A stretch of DNA of 64,000 nt from Escherichia whittamii (GTDB taxonomy: Bacteria > Pseudomonadota > Gammaproteobacteria > Enterobacterales > Enterobacteriaceae), in NCBI RefSeq assembly GCF_014836715.1, contig NZ_JACSQI010000016.1, positions 1 through 64,000 on the forward strand, read 5' to 3'. The translations under genes and the position numbers were made by a program. Positions within the stretch are counted from its first letter, which is position 1. Each line of letters begins with the position of its first letter. Of this stretch, positions 41,223 through 52,288 are shown piece after piece. The notes beneath the pieces are model-generated. The model was not told the origin of the DNA, did not search any database, and saw nothing but the letters and a program-made list of their open reading frames with translations.

Positions 41223-43385
41223 TTACACCGTCTCCAGCCGGGCGTAAGCTGCCACCAGCCATTTAATGCCCTGGCCCTGGAACGCCACCTGCAAGCGACT
41301 ATGTTCGCCGCAGCCTTCCATATTGACGATAGTCCCTTCGCCAAACTTGGCATGGCGCACGCGCTGACCGAGTTTGTAACCGCTGTCGTTCTCAACCATC
41401 GGCGTACCCATACGCTGATGGCTGACCGGGCGGCTTACCGTAGCGCGCAGACGCACTTCTTCCACACACTCTTCCGGCAGCTCGCCAATAAAGCGCGACG
41501 GGCGATGGTAAACCTCTTTGCCATACAGACGGCGGGTTTCCGCGTAGGTCAGCGTCAGTTTCTGCATCGCGCGGGTTACGCCAACGTAGGCCAGACGGCG
41601 TTCTTCTTCCAGACGTCCACCTTCATCCAGCGACATCTGGCTTGGGAACATGCCCTCTTCCATACCGACAATAAACACCTGCGGGAATTCCAGACCTTTC
41701 GCCGAGTGTAGGGTCATCAACTGCACCGCGTCCTGCCAGGTATCCGCCTGCCCTTCGCCCGCTTCCAGCGCCGCGTGGGAGAGGAACGCCTGCAGCGGCA
41801 TTAAATCTTCGTCTTCTTCGTTGTAGCTGAACTGGCGCGTTGCCGTCACCAGTTCCTCTAAGTTTTCGATACGCGTCTGGCCTTTTTCGCCCTTCTCCTG
41901 CTCGTACATAGTGCGCAGGCCGGAGTCTTTAATTACCCGGTCAGTCTGTACATGCAGCGGCATATCGGCAGTTTCTTGCGCTAAGGCGTCGATTAATTCC
42001 ATAAATCGCTGCAAGGCGCTGGCAGCACGTCCGGCGAGCGCTTTTTCCTGCAACAGTTCACGGCACGCCTGCCACAGTGTTAACTGGCGATCGCGCGACG
42101 TCTGACGCACCACGTCCAGCGTCCGATCACCAATACCCCGCGTTGGCGTATTGACCACGCGCTCAAATGCCGCGTCGTCGTTGCGGTTGGCAATCAGGCG
42201 CAGATAAGAGAGCGCATCTTTGATTTCCTGACGTTCGAAGAAGCGCATCCCGCCATAAATACGATACGGCATACTGGCCTGCAACAGCGCTTCTTCCAGC
42301 ACGCGCGACTGGGCGTTGCTGCGGTAAAGAATGGCGCACTCGGCAAGCGCTCCGCCGTTGTCCTGCCAGGTTTTGATGCGGTTAACCACAAAACGCGCTT
42401 CGTCGAGTTCGTTAAAAGCGCAATAGAGGGAAATCGGCTCACCGTCCGCGCCATCGGTCCACAGTTTTTTACCCAGACGTCCGTTATTGTTTTCAATCAG
42501 GGCGTTCGCGGCGCTCAGAATGTTGCTGGTAGAGCGGTAGTTCTGCTCCAGACGGATAGTTTCGGCACCGGGGAAATCATTGAGGAAACGCTGAATATTC
42601 TCCACCTGCGCCCCGCGCCAGCCGTAGATTGACTGGTCGTCATCGCCAACGATCATCACTTTGCCAGTGTCACCTGCCAGCAGACGGATCCACGCGTACT
42701 GAATGTTGTTGGTATCCTGGAATTCGTCCACCAGGATGTTGGTAAAACGCTCGCGGTAGTGTTGCAGAATATGCGGCTTGTTAAGCCACAGTTCGTGGGC
42801 GCGCAGCAGTAGCTCTGCGAAGTCCACCAGCCCTGCACGGTCACACGCTTCCTGATACGCCTGATACACCTTCTGCCAGGTCTGCTCCACCGGGTTACCG
42901 TAACTCTGAATATGATGCGGACGCAGGCCTTCATCTTTCTGGCTGTTGATGTACCACATTGCCTGGCGCGGTGGCCACTGCTTCTCGTCGAGGTTCATCG
43001 CCTTGATCAAACGCTTAAGCAGGCGCAGTTGGTCTTCACTATCAAGAATTTGGAAATCCTGCGGCAGGTTGGCGTCCATATGGTGCGCACGCAGCAGGCG
43101 ATGCGCCAGCCCGTGGAAAGTACCGACCCACATGCCGCCCTGACTGGTGCCCATCAGTTGCCCGATACGATGGCGCATCTCCGCCGCCGCTTTGTTGGTA
43201 AACGTCACCGCCATAATCGAGTACGGCGAGCAGTTTTCCACGCTCATCAGCCAGGCGATACGATGCACAAGAACGCGCGTCTTACCACTGCCCGCGCCCG
43301 CCAGCACCAGGAGGTTGCTGCGTGGCGCGGCCACCGCTTCGCGCTGTTTGTCATTAAGGCTTTCGAGCAGGTAAGAAACGTCCAT
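41223..43385 (-). CDS. uvrD: DNA helicase II (UvrD)
   Basis: UvrD is a 3'-5' SF1A helicase of nucleotide excision repair and methyl-directed mismatch repair. From the ATG at 43385 (MDVSYLLES) it has 720 residues; the longer open frame overlaps the SOS box region and is rejected. Walker A is VLAGAGSGKTRVL, motif II is VDEFQDTN, motif III is GDDDQSIYGWRGA, motif V is MTLHSAKGLEFP, and the C-terminal Tudor-like RNA polymerase-contact region contains RVRHAKFGEGTIV. A LexA box lies upstream. Confidence 0.98.
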   Translation of the reverse strand: MDVSYLLESLNDKQREAVAAPRSNLLVLAGAGSGKTRVLVHRIAWLMSVENCSPYSIMAVTFTNKAAAEMRHRIGQLMGTSQGGMWVGTFHGLAHRLLRAHHMDANLPQDFQILDSEDQLRLLKRLIKAMNLDEKQWPPRQAMWYINSQKDEGLRPHHIQSYGNPVEQTWQKVYQAYQEACDRAGLVDFAELLLRAHELWLNKPHILQHYRERFTNILVDEFQDTNNIQYAWIRLLAGDTGKVMIVGDDDQSIYGWRGAQVENIQRFLNDFPGAETIRLEQNYRSTSNILSAANALIENNNGRLGKKLWTDGADGEPISLYCAFNELDEARFVVNRIKTWQDNGGALAECAILYRSNAQSRVLEEALLQASMPYRIYGGMRFFERQEIKDALSYLRLIANRNDDAAFERVVNTPTRGIGDRTLDVVRQTSRDRQLTLWQACRELLQEKALAGRAASALQRFMELIDALAQETADMPLHVQTDRVIKDSGLRTMYEQEKGEKGQTRIENLEELVTATRQFSYNEEDEDLMPLQAFLSHAALEAGEGQADTWQDAVQLMTLHSAKGLEFPQVFIVGMEEGMFPSQMSLDEGGRLEEERRLAYVGVTRAMQKLTLTYAETRRLYGKEVYHRPSRFIGELPEECVEEVRLRATVSRPVSHQRMGTPMVENDSGYKLGQRVRHAKFGEGTIVNMEGCGEHSRLQVAFQGQGIKWLVAAYARLETV

Positions 43386-43443
43386 TGGCACCGCCGCGTA
43401 AAAATAGGTTGGGCGGAGAAGCGCAACGCCCTCCACCAAAAAG

Positions 43444-43459
43444 CTGGGTATATATACAG
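43444..43459 (-). promoter_or_regulatory. LexA (SOS) box of uvrD
   Basis: On the minus strand the sequence CTGTATATATACCCAG matches the SOS consensus CTGT-N8-ACAG apart from its last half-site. It lies 59 bp upstream of the uvrD ATG, where the E. coli uvrD LexA site is known. Confidence 0.93.
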
Positions 43460-43468
43460 ATTTGCTGA

Positions 43469-44185
43469 TTATATCAGCGAGGTCAGAGATGCCAACCGGG
43501 AAATTTCCAGATGCGGGAGTAAACGGCTGTCCCAGGTTTGCATCAGACAGCTATTTTCCGGTCTGATCCAACAGGCCTGCATTCCGCTGCGAATTGCCCC
43601 GCCAACGTCGGTGGTGAGATCGTCCCCAACATGTAAGATCTCGCCGATCGGTACGTTGAGTTTTTCCGCCGCCAGAAAGTACATATCGCTGAACGGTTTC
43701 GAGCGTCCGTGCGGGCCAGCGCGCAGCACAAACTCAAAGTAGTCGCCCAGGCCAAAAAGTTCCGGCTGTGCGTTGCCGTTGGTGATCGCCACCAGCGGCC
43801 ATTTCTTCGCCAGTTGCTTTAAGGTGTCGTGCGTTTGCTGCGGGACGTCGATCCGACTGCGCCATTTGGCAAAGTTGATCATCGCCGCGTGTGCACCTGC
43901 ACTGGCTTCTTCGGCACTCAGCCCAGCGTCGAGCATCGCTTGTTCAATCGAGCGAAAACGCCAGCGCGTCACGTCGTGATAAATCTCGGGTTCCGCTTCC
44001 CGTACCGCCTGACGCAGGCGTTGCAGATCTTCATTCTGGAAGCTGCGCAGCGCCGGATGATAATTTTGCACAAAAGTCAGCGCCTCCCGCTCGGTGCGCA
44101 AAATCACCGGACGGTTATCGTAAAGGGTATCATCCAGGTCAAAGGTGAGCGCCGAGATGCGCCCCAAAGGCCGGTAAAAACGCAT
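43469..44185 (-). CDS. yigB: HAD-family FMN phosphatase YigB
   Basis: YigB is a 238-residue haloacid-dehalogenase phosphatase that hydrolyses FMN to riboflavin and acts on other small phosphates. Motif I is [13 protein letters not shown], motif II is [10 protein letters not shown], and motif IV is [13 protein letters not shown]. It shares one base with the stop of xerC (TAATG), the last step in the overlapping dapF-yigA-xerC-yigB chain. The uvrD LexA box and promoter follow its stop. Confidence 0.95.
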   Translation of the reverse strand: MRFYRPLGRISALTFDLDDTLYDNRPVILRTEREALTFVQNYHPALRSFQNEDLQRLRQAVREAEPEIYHDVTRWRFRSIEQAMLDAGLSAEEASAGAHAAMINFAKWRSRIDVPQQTHDTLKQLAKKWPLVAITNGNAQPELFGLGDYFEFVLRAGPHGRSKPFSDMYFLAAEKLNVPIGEILHVGDDLTTDVGGAIRSGMQACWIRPENSCLMQTWDSRLLPHLEISRLASLTSLI

Positions 44186-45081
44186 TATTTCCCCCGTTTG
44201 GCGCGTGGATGCGCCGCATCGTACACCGAGGCAAGGTGTTGAAAATCAAGATGAGTATAGATTTGCGTGGTGGAGAGGTTGGCATGACCTAACAGTTCCT
44301 GCACACCACGAAGATCGCCGCTCGACTCCAGCATATGGGTAGCGAACGAGTGACGTAATTTATGCGGGTGAACGTGGTTATTCAGCCCTTGTTTTATGCC
44401 CCATTCTGCAAAGCGTTTCTGTACATTACGCGCGGAGATACGCTTGCCCAGTTTCGACAGGAAAAGCGCGTCGTCTTCGCTACCAAACAGGTCGCGCAAA
44501 TCAAGCCAGTGCTCAATCCATGCCACGGCATTACGACCAATCGGCAGGCGGCGCTCTTTGCTGCCTTTCCCCATTACCCACACTTCGCCGGACTCCAGGT
44601 CAAGGTGTTTGATATCGAGCCCCACCAGTTCGGAAAGACGCAGACCCGCACCGTACATCACTTCCAGCATCGCCCGGTCGCGCACGGCGAGGGGATCGTT
44701 GATATCAATATCCAATAGGCGATTCATATCATCGACGTCGATATTTTTCGGCAGATGACGCGGCGCTTTCGGTGCCGCAACACCTTTTGCCGGGTTAGCT
44801 TTGAGTTCGTTCTGGCTGACCAGCCAGTCAAAAAAGCTACGTAGCGCGGAGAGGCGTAATGCAAGGCTTGCCGCGCCCAGCCCTTTACGGCGACTGCGTA
44901 CAGCAAAATTGCGCACCATCGTCACATCACATTGCTGCCAGCTTTGCAGGCCGTTTTCGCTGGCAAAATTGATGATCGCCTCAAGCTGGCGCTGGTAGTT
45001 AAGCAGGGTTATCGGACTAAGCTGCCGCTCCACGCTCAGATAGCGTAGGTAGCGTTCCACATCGGTATGTAAATCGGTCAT
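44185..45081 (-). CDS. xerC: Tyrosine recombinase XerC
   Basis: XerC acts with XerD at dif to resolve chromosome dimers and at cer/psi on plasmids. It is 298 residues. The N-terminal SAM-like core-binding domain is followed by the catalytic domain with the active-site residues: Arg in [13 protein letters not shown], Lys in [12 protein letters not shown], His/Arg in [12 protein letters not shown], His in [11 protein letters not shown] and the nucleophile Tyr in IYTHLD. It overlaps yigA by 4 nt upstream and yigB by 1 nt downstream. Confidence 0.98.
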   Translation of the reverse strand: MTDLHTDVERYLRYLSVERQLSPITLLNYQRQLEAIINFASENGLQSWQQCDVTMVRNFAVRSRRKGLGAASLALRLSALRSFFDWLVSQNELKANPAKGVAAPKAPRHLPKNIDVDDMNRLLDIDINDPLAVRDRAMLEVMYGAGLRLSELVGLDIKHLDLESGEVWVMGKGSKERRLPIGRNAVAWIEHWLDLRDLFGSEDDALFLSKLGKRISARNVQKRFAEWGIKQGLNNHVHPHKLRHSFATHMLESSGDLRGVQELLGHANLSTTQIYTHLDFQHLASVYDAAHPRAKRGK

Positions 45082-45785
45082 ACGCGTTCAATCCAACGTT
45101 CCAGAAGCTCCGGCAACATCAGTGCAATTTCATCAAGTAACTGCGTTCCCTGTCCTTGTTGATAGTGATTGACATCGCGGCTGGTGAACAGCACCACGCC
45201 TAAATCAGCATCGCTTCCCAGCATCGACATCGCCACCGATCCCACCGCTTTCGCTTCCGGTAACACCACCAGCAACTCCGGCCCGTTAAGCGGCCCCAGA
45301 TAATGCTGCTCCTGGCCCAGACGCTGAATACGCAGTGGTTCGAAAGCCTGACGGTTTAATGCCAGATGAGTATGGTTCGACGGCGCACCTAAGCGCCAGC
45401 GATCCGGAAACAGGCGCACACTCGCGCCCGCCAACCCTAAATCACGCGCCCAGCGATGAAAACGCATCAGCATATCGTCGAGACTGCTGGCGGCAGTAAG
45501 AGTGCGCTGCAAGTAGAGCAAGCGATAAAACAGACCTTCGTTAGCGATAGCCTGTTCCATCAACAGCGACATGTTCTCTTCCAGAACATGAATATGGTTA
45601 CGCGCGCGAGCCATATGCCACTCGACCAGCGAAACGGTACCACGTACCGGATGCGGCACACGTATCGCTTCAACTGCGCGCGCATTGCGGATAAAAAACT
45701 CAGGATTTTTAATCAGATAATCGACAACCGCCCGGTCATCAAGCTCCGTGAGTGTTTCCTGCAGTTCTTCCCCTGGTTGCTTCAT
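45078..45785 (-). CDS. yigA: DUF484 protein YigA
   Basis: YigA is a 235-residue protein of the DUF484 family with a GAF-like fold. A coiled-coil-like N-terminal region ([20 protein letters not shown]) leads into the GAF-like part ending [17 protein letters not shown]. Its function is unknown. In enterobacteria it lies between dapF and xerC, overlapping each by 4 nt here, so it is part of one translationally coupled unit. Confidence 0.95.
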   Translation of the reverse strand: MKQPGEELQETLTELDDRAVVDYLIKNPEFFIRNARAVEAIRVPHPVRGTVSLVEWHMARARNHIHVLEENMSLLMEQAIANEGLFYRLLYLQRTLTAASSLDDMLMRFHRWARDLGLAGASVRLFPDRWRLGAPSNHTHLALNRQAFEPLRIQRLGQEQHYLGPLNGPELLVVLPEAKAVGSVAMSMLGSDADLGVVLFTSRDVNHYQQGQGTQLLDEIALMLPELLERWIERV

Positions 45786-46606
45786 AGATGAATAAATCCG
45801 TCGTAGACATGTACCGCCGGCCCCGTCATATATAACGGGTGACCCGGGCCTTTCCAGGCGATATCAAGACGACCGCCGGGGAGTTCCACGCGGACTTCTT
45901 CGGCCAGCAAACCTTGCAGAATCCCTACCGCCACCGCCGCACACGCGCCGCTGCCGCAGGCCTGGGTTTCTCCTGCCCCACGCTCATAAACGCGTAAACG
46001 AATATGCTCGCGCTTAACCACCTGCATGAAACCGATATTAGCGCGTTCCGGAAAACGTTCGTGACTTTCCAGAACTGGGCCCAATGTTTCTACCGCGGCG
46101 GTATCGACATCATCGACCTGAATCACGCAGTGCGGATTTCCCATCGACACCACGCCGCATAAGATTGTCTGCTCGGCGGCGCGCATAATATAGGTCTTTT
46201 CCGCTTTGTTAGCGCGAAACGGCACGGCGGAAGGTTCGAAGTTAGGTTCACCCATATTGACCCGCACCAGATCGTCATCGGTAACGGTCAGCACCATCCG
46301 ACCATTGGCAGTGCTGACGCGAATATCGCGCTTATTGGTCAGCCCTTTCAGGCGCACAAAACGGGCAAAGCAGCGTGCACCGTTGCCGCACTGCGCCACT
46401 TCACTACCATCAGCATTGAAAATGCGATAGTGGAAATCCAGCTCAGGATCGTAAGGCGGTTCGACCACCAACAGCTGATCAAAACCCACACCCAGGTGCC
46501 GATCCGCCAGGCGACGAATCAGATCCGGAGAAAAAAAGACATTCTGCGTTACCGCGTCGACGACCATAAAATCGTTGCCAAGGCCATGCATTTTCGAGAA
46601 CTGCAT
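45782..46606 (-). CDS. dapF: Diaminopimelate epimerase
   Basis: DapF converts LL-diaminopimelate to meso-diaminopimelate, the form used in peptidoglycan and as lysine precursor. The 274-residue protein is built of two similar halves, each supplying one catalytic cysteine: [14 protein letters not shown] near residue 73 and [15 protein letters not shown] near residue 217. [14 protein letters not shown] is the N-terminal signature. lptM lies upstream, and yigA overlaps by 4 nt downstream. Confidence 0.98.
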   Translation of the reverse strand: MQFSKMHGLGNDFMVVDAVTQNVFFSPDLIRRLADRHLGVGFDQLLVVEPPYDPELDFHYRIFNADGSEVAQCGNGARCFARFVRLKGLTNKRDIRVSTANGRMVLTVTDDDLVRVNMGEPNFEPSAVPFRANKAEKTYIMRAAEQTILCGVVSMGNPHCVIQVDDVDTAAVETLGPVLESHERFPERANIGFMQVVKREHIRLRVYERGAGETQACGSGACAAVAVGILQGLLAEEVRVELPGGRLDIAWKGPGHPLYMTGPAVHVYDGFIHL

Positions 46607-46642
46607 TATCTACTCCATTCACGCGGGTACAGAAACTGACTT

Positions 46643-46846
46643 TTAGTAATTCACCTGAGATGGGCCATCGCCAGTGGCGCGGTCGTTTTTATCCGGCAAC
46701 GTGGATTGTGTTTGCGTCTCTACCGGTTTGGTCGGCGGTGGCGCGTTTTTATCTGCGGGCGGGAAATAGAGCGGACCTTTCAGACCGCAGCCCGTCAGGC
46801 TGAAAAGAGTAAGTAATACAGTGAGTGCCTTAAACACGTTTTTCAT
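46643..46846 (-). CDS. lptM: Lipoprotein LptM (YifL)
   Basis: This 67-residue lipoprotein has a lipobox LTGC preceded by the hydrophobic segment ALTVLLTLFSLTG. The mature N-terminus is CGLKGPLYFPPADKN, then a P/T/Q-rich tail. LptM binds the LptD-LptE translocon and promotes its correct disulfide formation, as shown recently in E. coli. It is the first gene of the dapF unit; dapF starts 36 nt after its end. Confidence 0.93.
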   Translation of the reverse strand: MKNVFKALTVLLTLFSLTGCGLKGPLYFPPADKNAPPPTKPVETQTQSTLPDKNDRATGDGPSQVNY

Positions 46847-47141
46847 TATGGATTGCCTGTAAAGTTCATCGCTTTCTGCTTTCTATCATCGCAGGAGAAG
46901 ATGTAAAAGCAAGCGTTTAGCGACTCTTTATGAAGTCTGAAAAGTGAGGAATTGCTGCGAGTATAACGCTTACACGTGGGGATTTATGTTTTGCTGGTAG
47001 TTTCGTGATCGGCACCTCGCGCCAGGATGGCTTTATGCACTATCGCAATGTGGTTTGTTTGTTGTCTTTTTTAGTTCCGTCAGCGTGAGGATGCTCGCTC
47101 GGTGAACCTGATCATAATGTTTACCTGAAACAGGGAAAGGC

Positions 47142-47261
47142 GTGGTGTACCTGCGCCCTAATGAAGAGACAAATCTTTCGCTATACAGAGATATTATTAT
47201 TCCAGTGACGGATGAATCGTGCCGGAACGCAGCCGCAGAGGTGCAAACTTTGAAGCCCTGA
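47142..47261 (+). CDS. Possible 39-residue ORF upstream of cyaY
   Basis: In the 462-bp gap between lptM and cyaY, a plus-strand frame starts at GTG 47142 (after AAAGGC) and runs to TGA 47259-47261. The peptide reads VVYLRPNEETNLSLYRDIII followed by PVTDES and ends VQTLKP. I do not recognise it. It may be a genuine small protein or a relic of one. The rest of the gap holds the lptM and cyaY promoters and no other feature I can support. Confidence 0.3.
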   Translation: MVYLRPNEETNLSLYRDIIIPVTDESCRNAAAEVQTLKP

Positions 47262-47308
47262 CCCCATGCCGCTATACTGCCGCCATCACTTAAAAACAGG
47301 ATACAACA

Positions 47309-47629
47309 ATGAACGACAGTGAATTTCATCGCCTGGCTGACCAACTGTGGCTAACCATTGAAGAACACCTGGACGACTGGGATGGCGACAGCGATATCGA
47401 CTGCGAAATCAACGGCGGCGTGCTGACCATTACCTTTGAAAACGGCAGCAAAATCATTATCAACCGTCAGGAACCACTGCACCAGGTGTGGCTGGCGACC
47501 AAACAGGGCGGCTACCATTTTGACCTGAAAGGCGATGAGTGGATTTGCGATCGCAGCGGCGAAACCTTCTGGGATTTGCTGGAACAGGCGGCAACGCAGC
47601 AGGCGGGGGAAACAGTCAGTTTCCGCTAA
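47309..47629 (+). CDS. cyaY: Frataxin-like iron-binding protein CyaY
   Basis: CyaY is the bacterial frataxin. It binds iron through an acidic ridge and modulates the cysteine desulfurase IscS in Fe-S cluster assembly. The 106-residue protein has the acidic first helix ([19 protein letters not shown]) and the beta-sheet block [19 protein letters not shown]. The start follows AACAGGA. It is convergent with cyaA across a hairpin. Confidence 0.97.
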
Positions 47630-47636
47630 GATTGCA

Positions 47637-47662
47637 TGCCGGATAAGCCTCGCTTTCCGGCA
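47637..47662. terminator. Bidirectional hairpin between cyaY and cyaA
   Basis: TGCCGGA (47637-47643) and TCCGGCA (47656-47662) form a 7-bp stem between the convergent genes cyaY and cyaA, just 5 nt before the cyaA stop. It resembles a short REP unit. Confidence 0.65.
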
Positions 47663-47668
47663 CATTCA

Positions 47669-50215
47669 TCACGAAAAATACTGCTGTAGCAGCGGCGTAT
47701 CGTTGTCCTGATTGGCAGGCGGCATATTGCCGATAGATTTGGTGCGGAACGGTATAACCTGTTCCCGACCATCAACCTTCACAATCTGATAGAACTGCGG
47801 CAAGTTGAAGTTGATGAAACTGGAGCCGTAGGTGAAACGATCGTGCGATGACGAGTAGAAGCGGCTGACGTCACGCACCAGCTCCTCTTTGCTGCCTTCG
47901 CAGTGGTGATACACCTCAACGCGGTTACTTTCGTCGAGAATGTAGATATTAAAGCCATTCTCGTCTTGAGTTTCTTCGAAGAAGAACTGGATGATCCCTT
48001 CGCTGGCAAAGCCATCTACCACCGCCGGTAATTTGACGTGATTGGTTTCAACCTGTACTGACAGACCGTGCAGTTTGTTATGCGAAATAGCGCCATAGAA
48101 CTCGATGGCATTTTCCAGTTTCTGTACCGACACATTCAGGCGCTCGAAGAACAAGCCCCAGGTCTGGCCAGAAACGCGCAGCGCCTTGAAGCGCCCGGTT
48201 TCCTGACGGGTGCTGGAAAGACGCAGTTCAATACATTCCGAAACCAGTTGCTGCACGCGAGTACGAATTAAGCCGCGCAGATGCTGGCTATAACAGAAGA
48301 CTTCCACGCTATCCGGCGGCGCGGCGTCCTGGTGCATTTTGCCGAGAATGGTTTTCAGGGCTTCAATCATCGACTGCTCGCCGTTGAAATGCAGCGTGCG
48401 CACTTCATTCCATGAGTTGCGATACAACAGATCAACACTGCCCACAAGGCATTTTTGCTCTTCTCCAAAGCTGAAGACGTCCAGCTTACGGAAATCAAAA
48501 TGCACTACCTGATTACGAAACGCTGTCGTTGGGTCATATTCCAGGTTAACGATAATCGCCAGATGGCGAATCTCACAAGGGCTGTAGAGCGCCTTCGGCG
48601 TCGGTGCGGGCAGGCGCAATGGGAAATGGTGCGACACATCAGCGACCATTTCCTGCAACTTCGGCAAGTCGACAATGCCGTTGCCTTTAATGTACAAACG
48701 GGTGCGCGAGGTCAGCAGGCCGTTAAACCATGCCCACGCCACCAGTTTGTTCAGGTAACGGTTATATTCCAGCGGTTGATGACTGATGATCGACTCTATT
48801 GTCGGCGCACGGTTATACAGATACCAGCCAGAGCGATTAGCACGGCCCGGCGGCACATAAATAAAGGTCAGATTTGGCTCGGAAAGATCAGGTGAAATCT
48901 GCGGGTTCACCAGCGTCACTTTACCCGGTAATGCTTCAAACGCCGCGTACAGTTTACGCGTCAGCACGCCGATATCCTGCGGGCTGGCGGAGACGCTAAG
49001 GTTATTGCGGCGCGCAAAGCGGATCAGATTACGGTAGCTCTGCATCATCGCGTCGAGCAGCTCGTTGTGCGCCTCACGCACCTGATCAATCTTCCAGTTG
49101 GCGCGGTTATCGAGCATTGCCAGACGAGTATCGTCCCATTCCCATTCTTTCACCAGCTGGCTTAACACTTCACGACGCCAGCCTACGCAGGCGCGTTCGC
49201 GGCTAAGTTTTTCGCACACTTTTAAATAGAAGCAGCGGCGTACTAAATCCAGACGAGTGAAATCTTCAATCGCCGTCAGGTATTCAGTAACACGCTCCAG
49301 CATCATGCAGTACGGATCGAGGCCAAACGACACAATCTCGCCGTCGTGCAAACGCTGTTTGATATCTTTCGCCAGCAGGCGTGGGCTCGGGTATTCCCAG
49401 GAATAAGCTTCCAGCAGCAGTGTTTTCAGCACCGCTTTGTACGGGGAGTCGATACTTTTGTAGAGTTGCCAAAGGCTGGCACCGAAGTACTCTTCAGCGG
49501 AAAGCGAGCTTAAGCCGCCGAGATCCAGCCATTCATTTGGCGTCAGCACGCCCTGCGCGTAAAGCGTCATTACGTAGTCATCGTAATGCTCTTCTTCGTC
49601 GCACGGCACCATATTCCACAGAATACGCTTACCGGCGAGACGCACTGCGGTACGATAAAATTCATCAAGTAGCAGTATATGCTGGGTGGAGCCGCAATCT
49701 TCGCCCCCCAGACTGCCACTCTCGTTGTGGCGGAAACGGTTTTCATCAATCAGGAAGAAGCTAACTTCCACACCCAGCGAGGCGGCCCAGCTTTCCAGCA
49801 GGCTGCATTTACGCTGTAGTAATTGGCGCTCTTCGCTATCGAGCCAGGATTGATGACAGACCCAGATATCCAGGTCAGAGGAACAACTTTGCCCTACGGA
49901 CGAAGTACTGCCCATGGTGTATACGCCAGTAATAGGAAGCTCGCCTTTTGGCGGGTCCTGTACTGACATTCCACGATAAAGTTCAAGTTCGTTCAGGTAG
50001 TGGCGTTGGGTTTCATCAGGCGTGTAGAGGCAAATGCCTTTGGGAACGTTACCATCAAGGTAACCCGGCATTAGCGGATGGTGATAGTGCAACAATGTAG
50101 GCAGCAGACTGTAAACCTGTTGGAATGCAGGCCCCATGGCAGCAAGCGCGCGATCCACGCGCAATTGATTTATGGCATCCAGTCTCTGTTTCAGAGTCTC
50201 AATATAGAGGTACAA
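47669..50215 (-). CDS. cyaA: Class I adenylate cyclase
   Basis: CyaA makes cAMP from ATP and is controlled by EIIA-Glc of the PTS. The 848-residue protein starts at a TTG (50213-50215), the known E. coli start that keeps translation low. The N-terminal catalytic half has the nucleotidyltransferase motif [20 protein letters not shown] (about residues 98-117), whose D-x-D binds metal. The C-terminal half receives regulation. It is divergent from hemC, with a CRP site between the two. Confidence 0.98.
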   Translation of the reverse strand: MYLYIETLKQRLDAINQLRVDRALAAMGPAFQQVYSLLPTLLHYHHPLMPGYLDGNVPKGICLYTPDETQRHYLNELELYRGMSVQDPPKGELPITGVYTMGSTSSVGQSCSSDLDIWVCHQSWLDSEERQLLQRKCSLLESWAASLGVEVSFFLIDENRFRHNESGSLGGEDCGSTQHILLLDEFYRTAVRLAGKRILWNMVPCDEEEHYDDYVMTLYAQGVLTPNEWLDLGGLSSLSAEEYFGASLWQLYKSIDSPYKAVLKTLLLEAYSWEYPSPRLLAKDIKQRLHDGEIVSFGLDPYCMMLERVTEYLTAIEDFTRLDLVRRCFYLKVCEKLSRERACVGWRREVLSQLVKEWEWDDTRLAMLDNRANWKIDQVREAHNELLDAMMQSYRNLIRFARRNNLSVSASPQDIGVLTRKLYAAFEALPGKVTLVNPQISPDLSEPNLTFIYVPPGRANRSGWYLYNRAPTIESIISHQPLEYNRYLNKLVAWAWFNGLLTSRTRLYIKGNGIVDLPKLQEMVADVSHHFPLRLPAPTPKALYSPCEIRHLAIIVNLEYDPTTAFRNQVVHFDFRKLDVFSFGEEQKCLVGSVDLLYRNSWNEVRTLHFNGEQSMIEALKTILGKMHQDAAPPDSVEVFCYSQHLRGLIRTRVQQLVSECIELRLSSTRQETGRFKALRVSGQTWGLFFERLNVSVQKLENAIEFYGAISHNKLHGLSVQVETNHVKLPAVVDGFASEGIIQFFFEETQDENGFNIYILDESNRVEVYHHCEGSKEELVRDVSRFYSSSHDRFTYGSSFINFNLPQFYQIVKVDGREQVIPFRTKSIGNMPPANQDNDTPLLQQYFS

Positions 50216-50369
50216 GACGTATCGCCTGATTTGCTACCCGTCATGTCTATGGTTCCGGCAACATCAACGGAAACACGCGGCATTCGGGATATTTCGTATG
50301 TCAAAGGTAACTGTTACCACTTTCCGCGCCTGGTTTTTTTAGTTTCACGACGAAAAAATGGTCTAAAAC

Positions 50370-50385
50370 GTGATCAATTTAACAC
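50370..50385 (-). promoter_or_regulatory. CRP site in the cyaA promoter region
   Basis: GTGATCAATTTAACAC has a perfect left arm and a degenerate right arm of the TGTGA-N6-TCACA consensus. It matches the known CRP site through which cAMP-CRP represses cyaA. The 373-bp gap also holds the divergent hemC promoter region. Confidence 0.85.
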
Positions 50386-50588
50386 CTTGCTGATTGACCG
50401 TAAAGAAAGATGCGCTACATACAAGTGTAGCACCGTTTATTCTCTGTAAATTCCTTATTACGACGGCTTGAAGCGCCAGTCAGGATCCACTTTACGTTTT
50501 GCATTAACGTCAACGTTTCACCACAGCACTGACATCGCTCCAGCAAGGATGTTAGGATGGACCACGGATGATAATGACGGTAACAAGC

Positions 50589-51530
50589 ATGTTAGACAAT
50601 GTTTTAAGAATTGCCACACGCCAAAGCCCACTTGCACTCTGGCAGGCACACTATGTCAAAGACAAGTTGATGGCGAGCCATCCGGGATTAGTCGTTGAGC
50701 TAGTACCGATGGTGACGCGCGGCGATGTAATTCTTGATACGCCGCTGGCGAAAGTAGGCGGAAAAGGCTTATTTGTTAAAGAGCTGGAAGTCGCGCTCCT
50801 GGAAAACCGCGCCGATATCGCCGTACATTCGATGAAAGATGTGCCGGTTGAGTTCCCGCAAGGTCTGGGACTGGTCACCATTTGCGAACGCGAAGATCCG
50901 CGTGATGCCTTTGTGTCCAATAATTATGACAGCCTGGATGCGTTACCGGCTGGCAGTATCGTCGGGACTTCCAGTTTACGCCGCCAGTGCCAACTGGCTG
51001 AACGCCGCCCGGACCTGATTATTCGCTCTCTGCGTGGGAATGTTGGGACACGCCTTAGCAAGCTGGATAACGGCGAATACGATGCCATTATTCTTGCCGT
51101 GGCCGGATTAAAACGTTTAGGGCTGGAGTCCCGCATTCGCGCTGCGCTACCCCCTGAAATTTCTCTTCCGGCAGTCGGACAAGGTGCAGTAGGTATTGAA
51201 TGCCGCCTTGATGATACGCGTACCCGCGAGCTTCTTGCCGCGCTTAATCACCATGAAACCGCGCTACGCGTCACCGCTGAACGTGCAATGAATACCCGTC
51301 TGGAAGGAGGTTGTCAGGTGCCGATTGGCAGCTATGCCGAGCTTGTCGACGGAAAAATCTGGTTGCGTGCGCTGGTCGGTGCACCAGACGGTTCACAGAT
51401 TATTCGTGGTGAACGCCACGGCGCGCCGCAGGATGCCGAGCAAATGGGGATTTCACTGGCAGAAGAGCTACTGAATAACGGTGCACGGGAGATTCTCGCT
51501 GAAGTCTACAACGGAGACGCGCCAGCATGA
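50589..51530 (+). CDS. hemC: Porphobilinogen deaminase (hydroxymethylbilane synthase)
   Basis: HemC joins four porphobilinogen molecules into hydroxymethylbilane, using a dipyrromethane cofactor. From the ATG at 50589 ([12 protein letters not shown]) it has 313 residues; the ATG seven codons upstream is not used in the E. coli protein. [14 protein letters not shown] and [16 protein letters not shown] are signatures. The cofactor cysteine is in [15 protein letters not shown] near residue 242. Its stop overlaps the hemD start as ATGA, the first link of hemCDXY. Confidence 0.98.
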   Translation: MLDNVLRIATRQSPLALWQAHYVKDKLMASHPGLVVELVPMVTRGDVILDTPLAKVGGKGLFVKELEVALLENRADIAVHSMKDVPVEFPQGLGLVTICEREDPRDAFVSNNYDSLDALPAGSIVGTSSLRRQCQLAERRPDLIIRSLRGNVGTRLSKLDNGEYDAIILAVAGLKRLGLESRIRAALPPEISLPAVGQGAVGIECRLDDTRTRELLAALNHHETALRVTAERAMNTRLEGGCQVPIGSYAELVDGKIWLRALVGAPDGSQIIRGERHGAPQDAEQMGISLAEELLNNGAREILAEVYNGDAPA

Positions 51531-52267
51531 GTATCCTGGTCACCCGCCCATCTCCAGCTGGAGAAGAGTTAGTGAGCCGTCTGCGCACACTGGGGCAGGT
51601 GGCCTGGCATTTTCCGCTGATTGAGTTTTCCCCAGGTCGGCAATTACCGCAACTTGCCGACCAGCTATCAGCACTTGGTGAAGGCGATCTATTGTTTGCC
51701 CTTTCGCAACACGCCGTTGCTTTTGCCCAATCACAGCTGCATCAGCAAGATCGTAAATGGCCCCGGCTACCCATTTATTTCGCCATCGGCCGCACCACTG
51801 CGCTGGCGCTGCATACCGTGAGCGGACACCTGGTTCGTTATCCGCAGGATCGGGAAATCAGTGAAGTCTTGCTACAATTACCTGAATTACAAAATATTGC
51901 TGGCAAACGTGCGCTGATATTACGTGGCAACGGCGGTCGTGAGCTGATTGGAGAAACTCTGACGGCACGCGGTACTGAAGTCACTTTTTGTGAATGTTAT
52001 CAACGGTGTGCAATTCATTATGACGGTGCAGAAGAGGCGATGCGTTGGCAATCCCGCGAGGTGACGACCGTCGTTGTTACCAGCGGTGAAATGTTGCATC
52101 AACTCTGGTCATTGATCCCACAATGGTATCGTGAGCACTGGTTACTACGCTGTCGGCTTTTGGTCGTCAGTGAGCGTTTGGCGAAACTCGCCCGGGAACT
52201 GGGCTGGAATGACATTAAGGTCGCCGATAACGCTGACAACGATGCGCTATTACGGGCATTACAATAA
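51527..52267 (+). CDS. hemD: Uroporphyrinogen III synthase
   Basis: HemD closes hydroxymethylbilane to uroporphyrinogen III while inverting ring D. The 246-residue protein has the typical low sequence conservation but the family pattern is clear: N-terminal [32 protein letters not shown], and [20 protein letters not shown]. The ATG shares bases with the hemC TGA. hemX starts 21 nt after the stop. Confidence 0.97.
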   Translation: MSILVTRPSPAGEELVSRLRTLGQVAWHFPLIEFSPGRQLPQLADQLSALGEGDLLFALSQHAVAFAQSQLHQQDRKWPRLPIYFAIGRTTALALHTVSGHLVRYPQDREISEVLLQLPELQNIAGKRALILRGNGGRELIGETLTARGTEVTFCECYQRCAIHYDGAEEAMRWQSREVTTVVVTSGEMLHQLWSLIPQWYREHWLLRCRLLVVSERLAKLARELGWNDIKVADNADNDALLRALQ

Positions 52268-52288
52268 CTCTCATAACAGGAAGCCATA

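Noticed and set aside
47033-47344. A 103-codon minus-strand open frame between lptM and cyaY
   Set aside because: It overlaps the cyaY start on the opposite strand, has no ribosome-binding site and no recognisable features.
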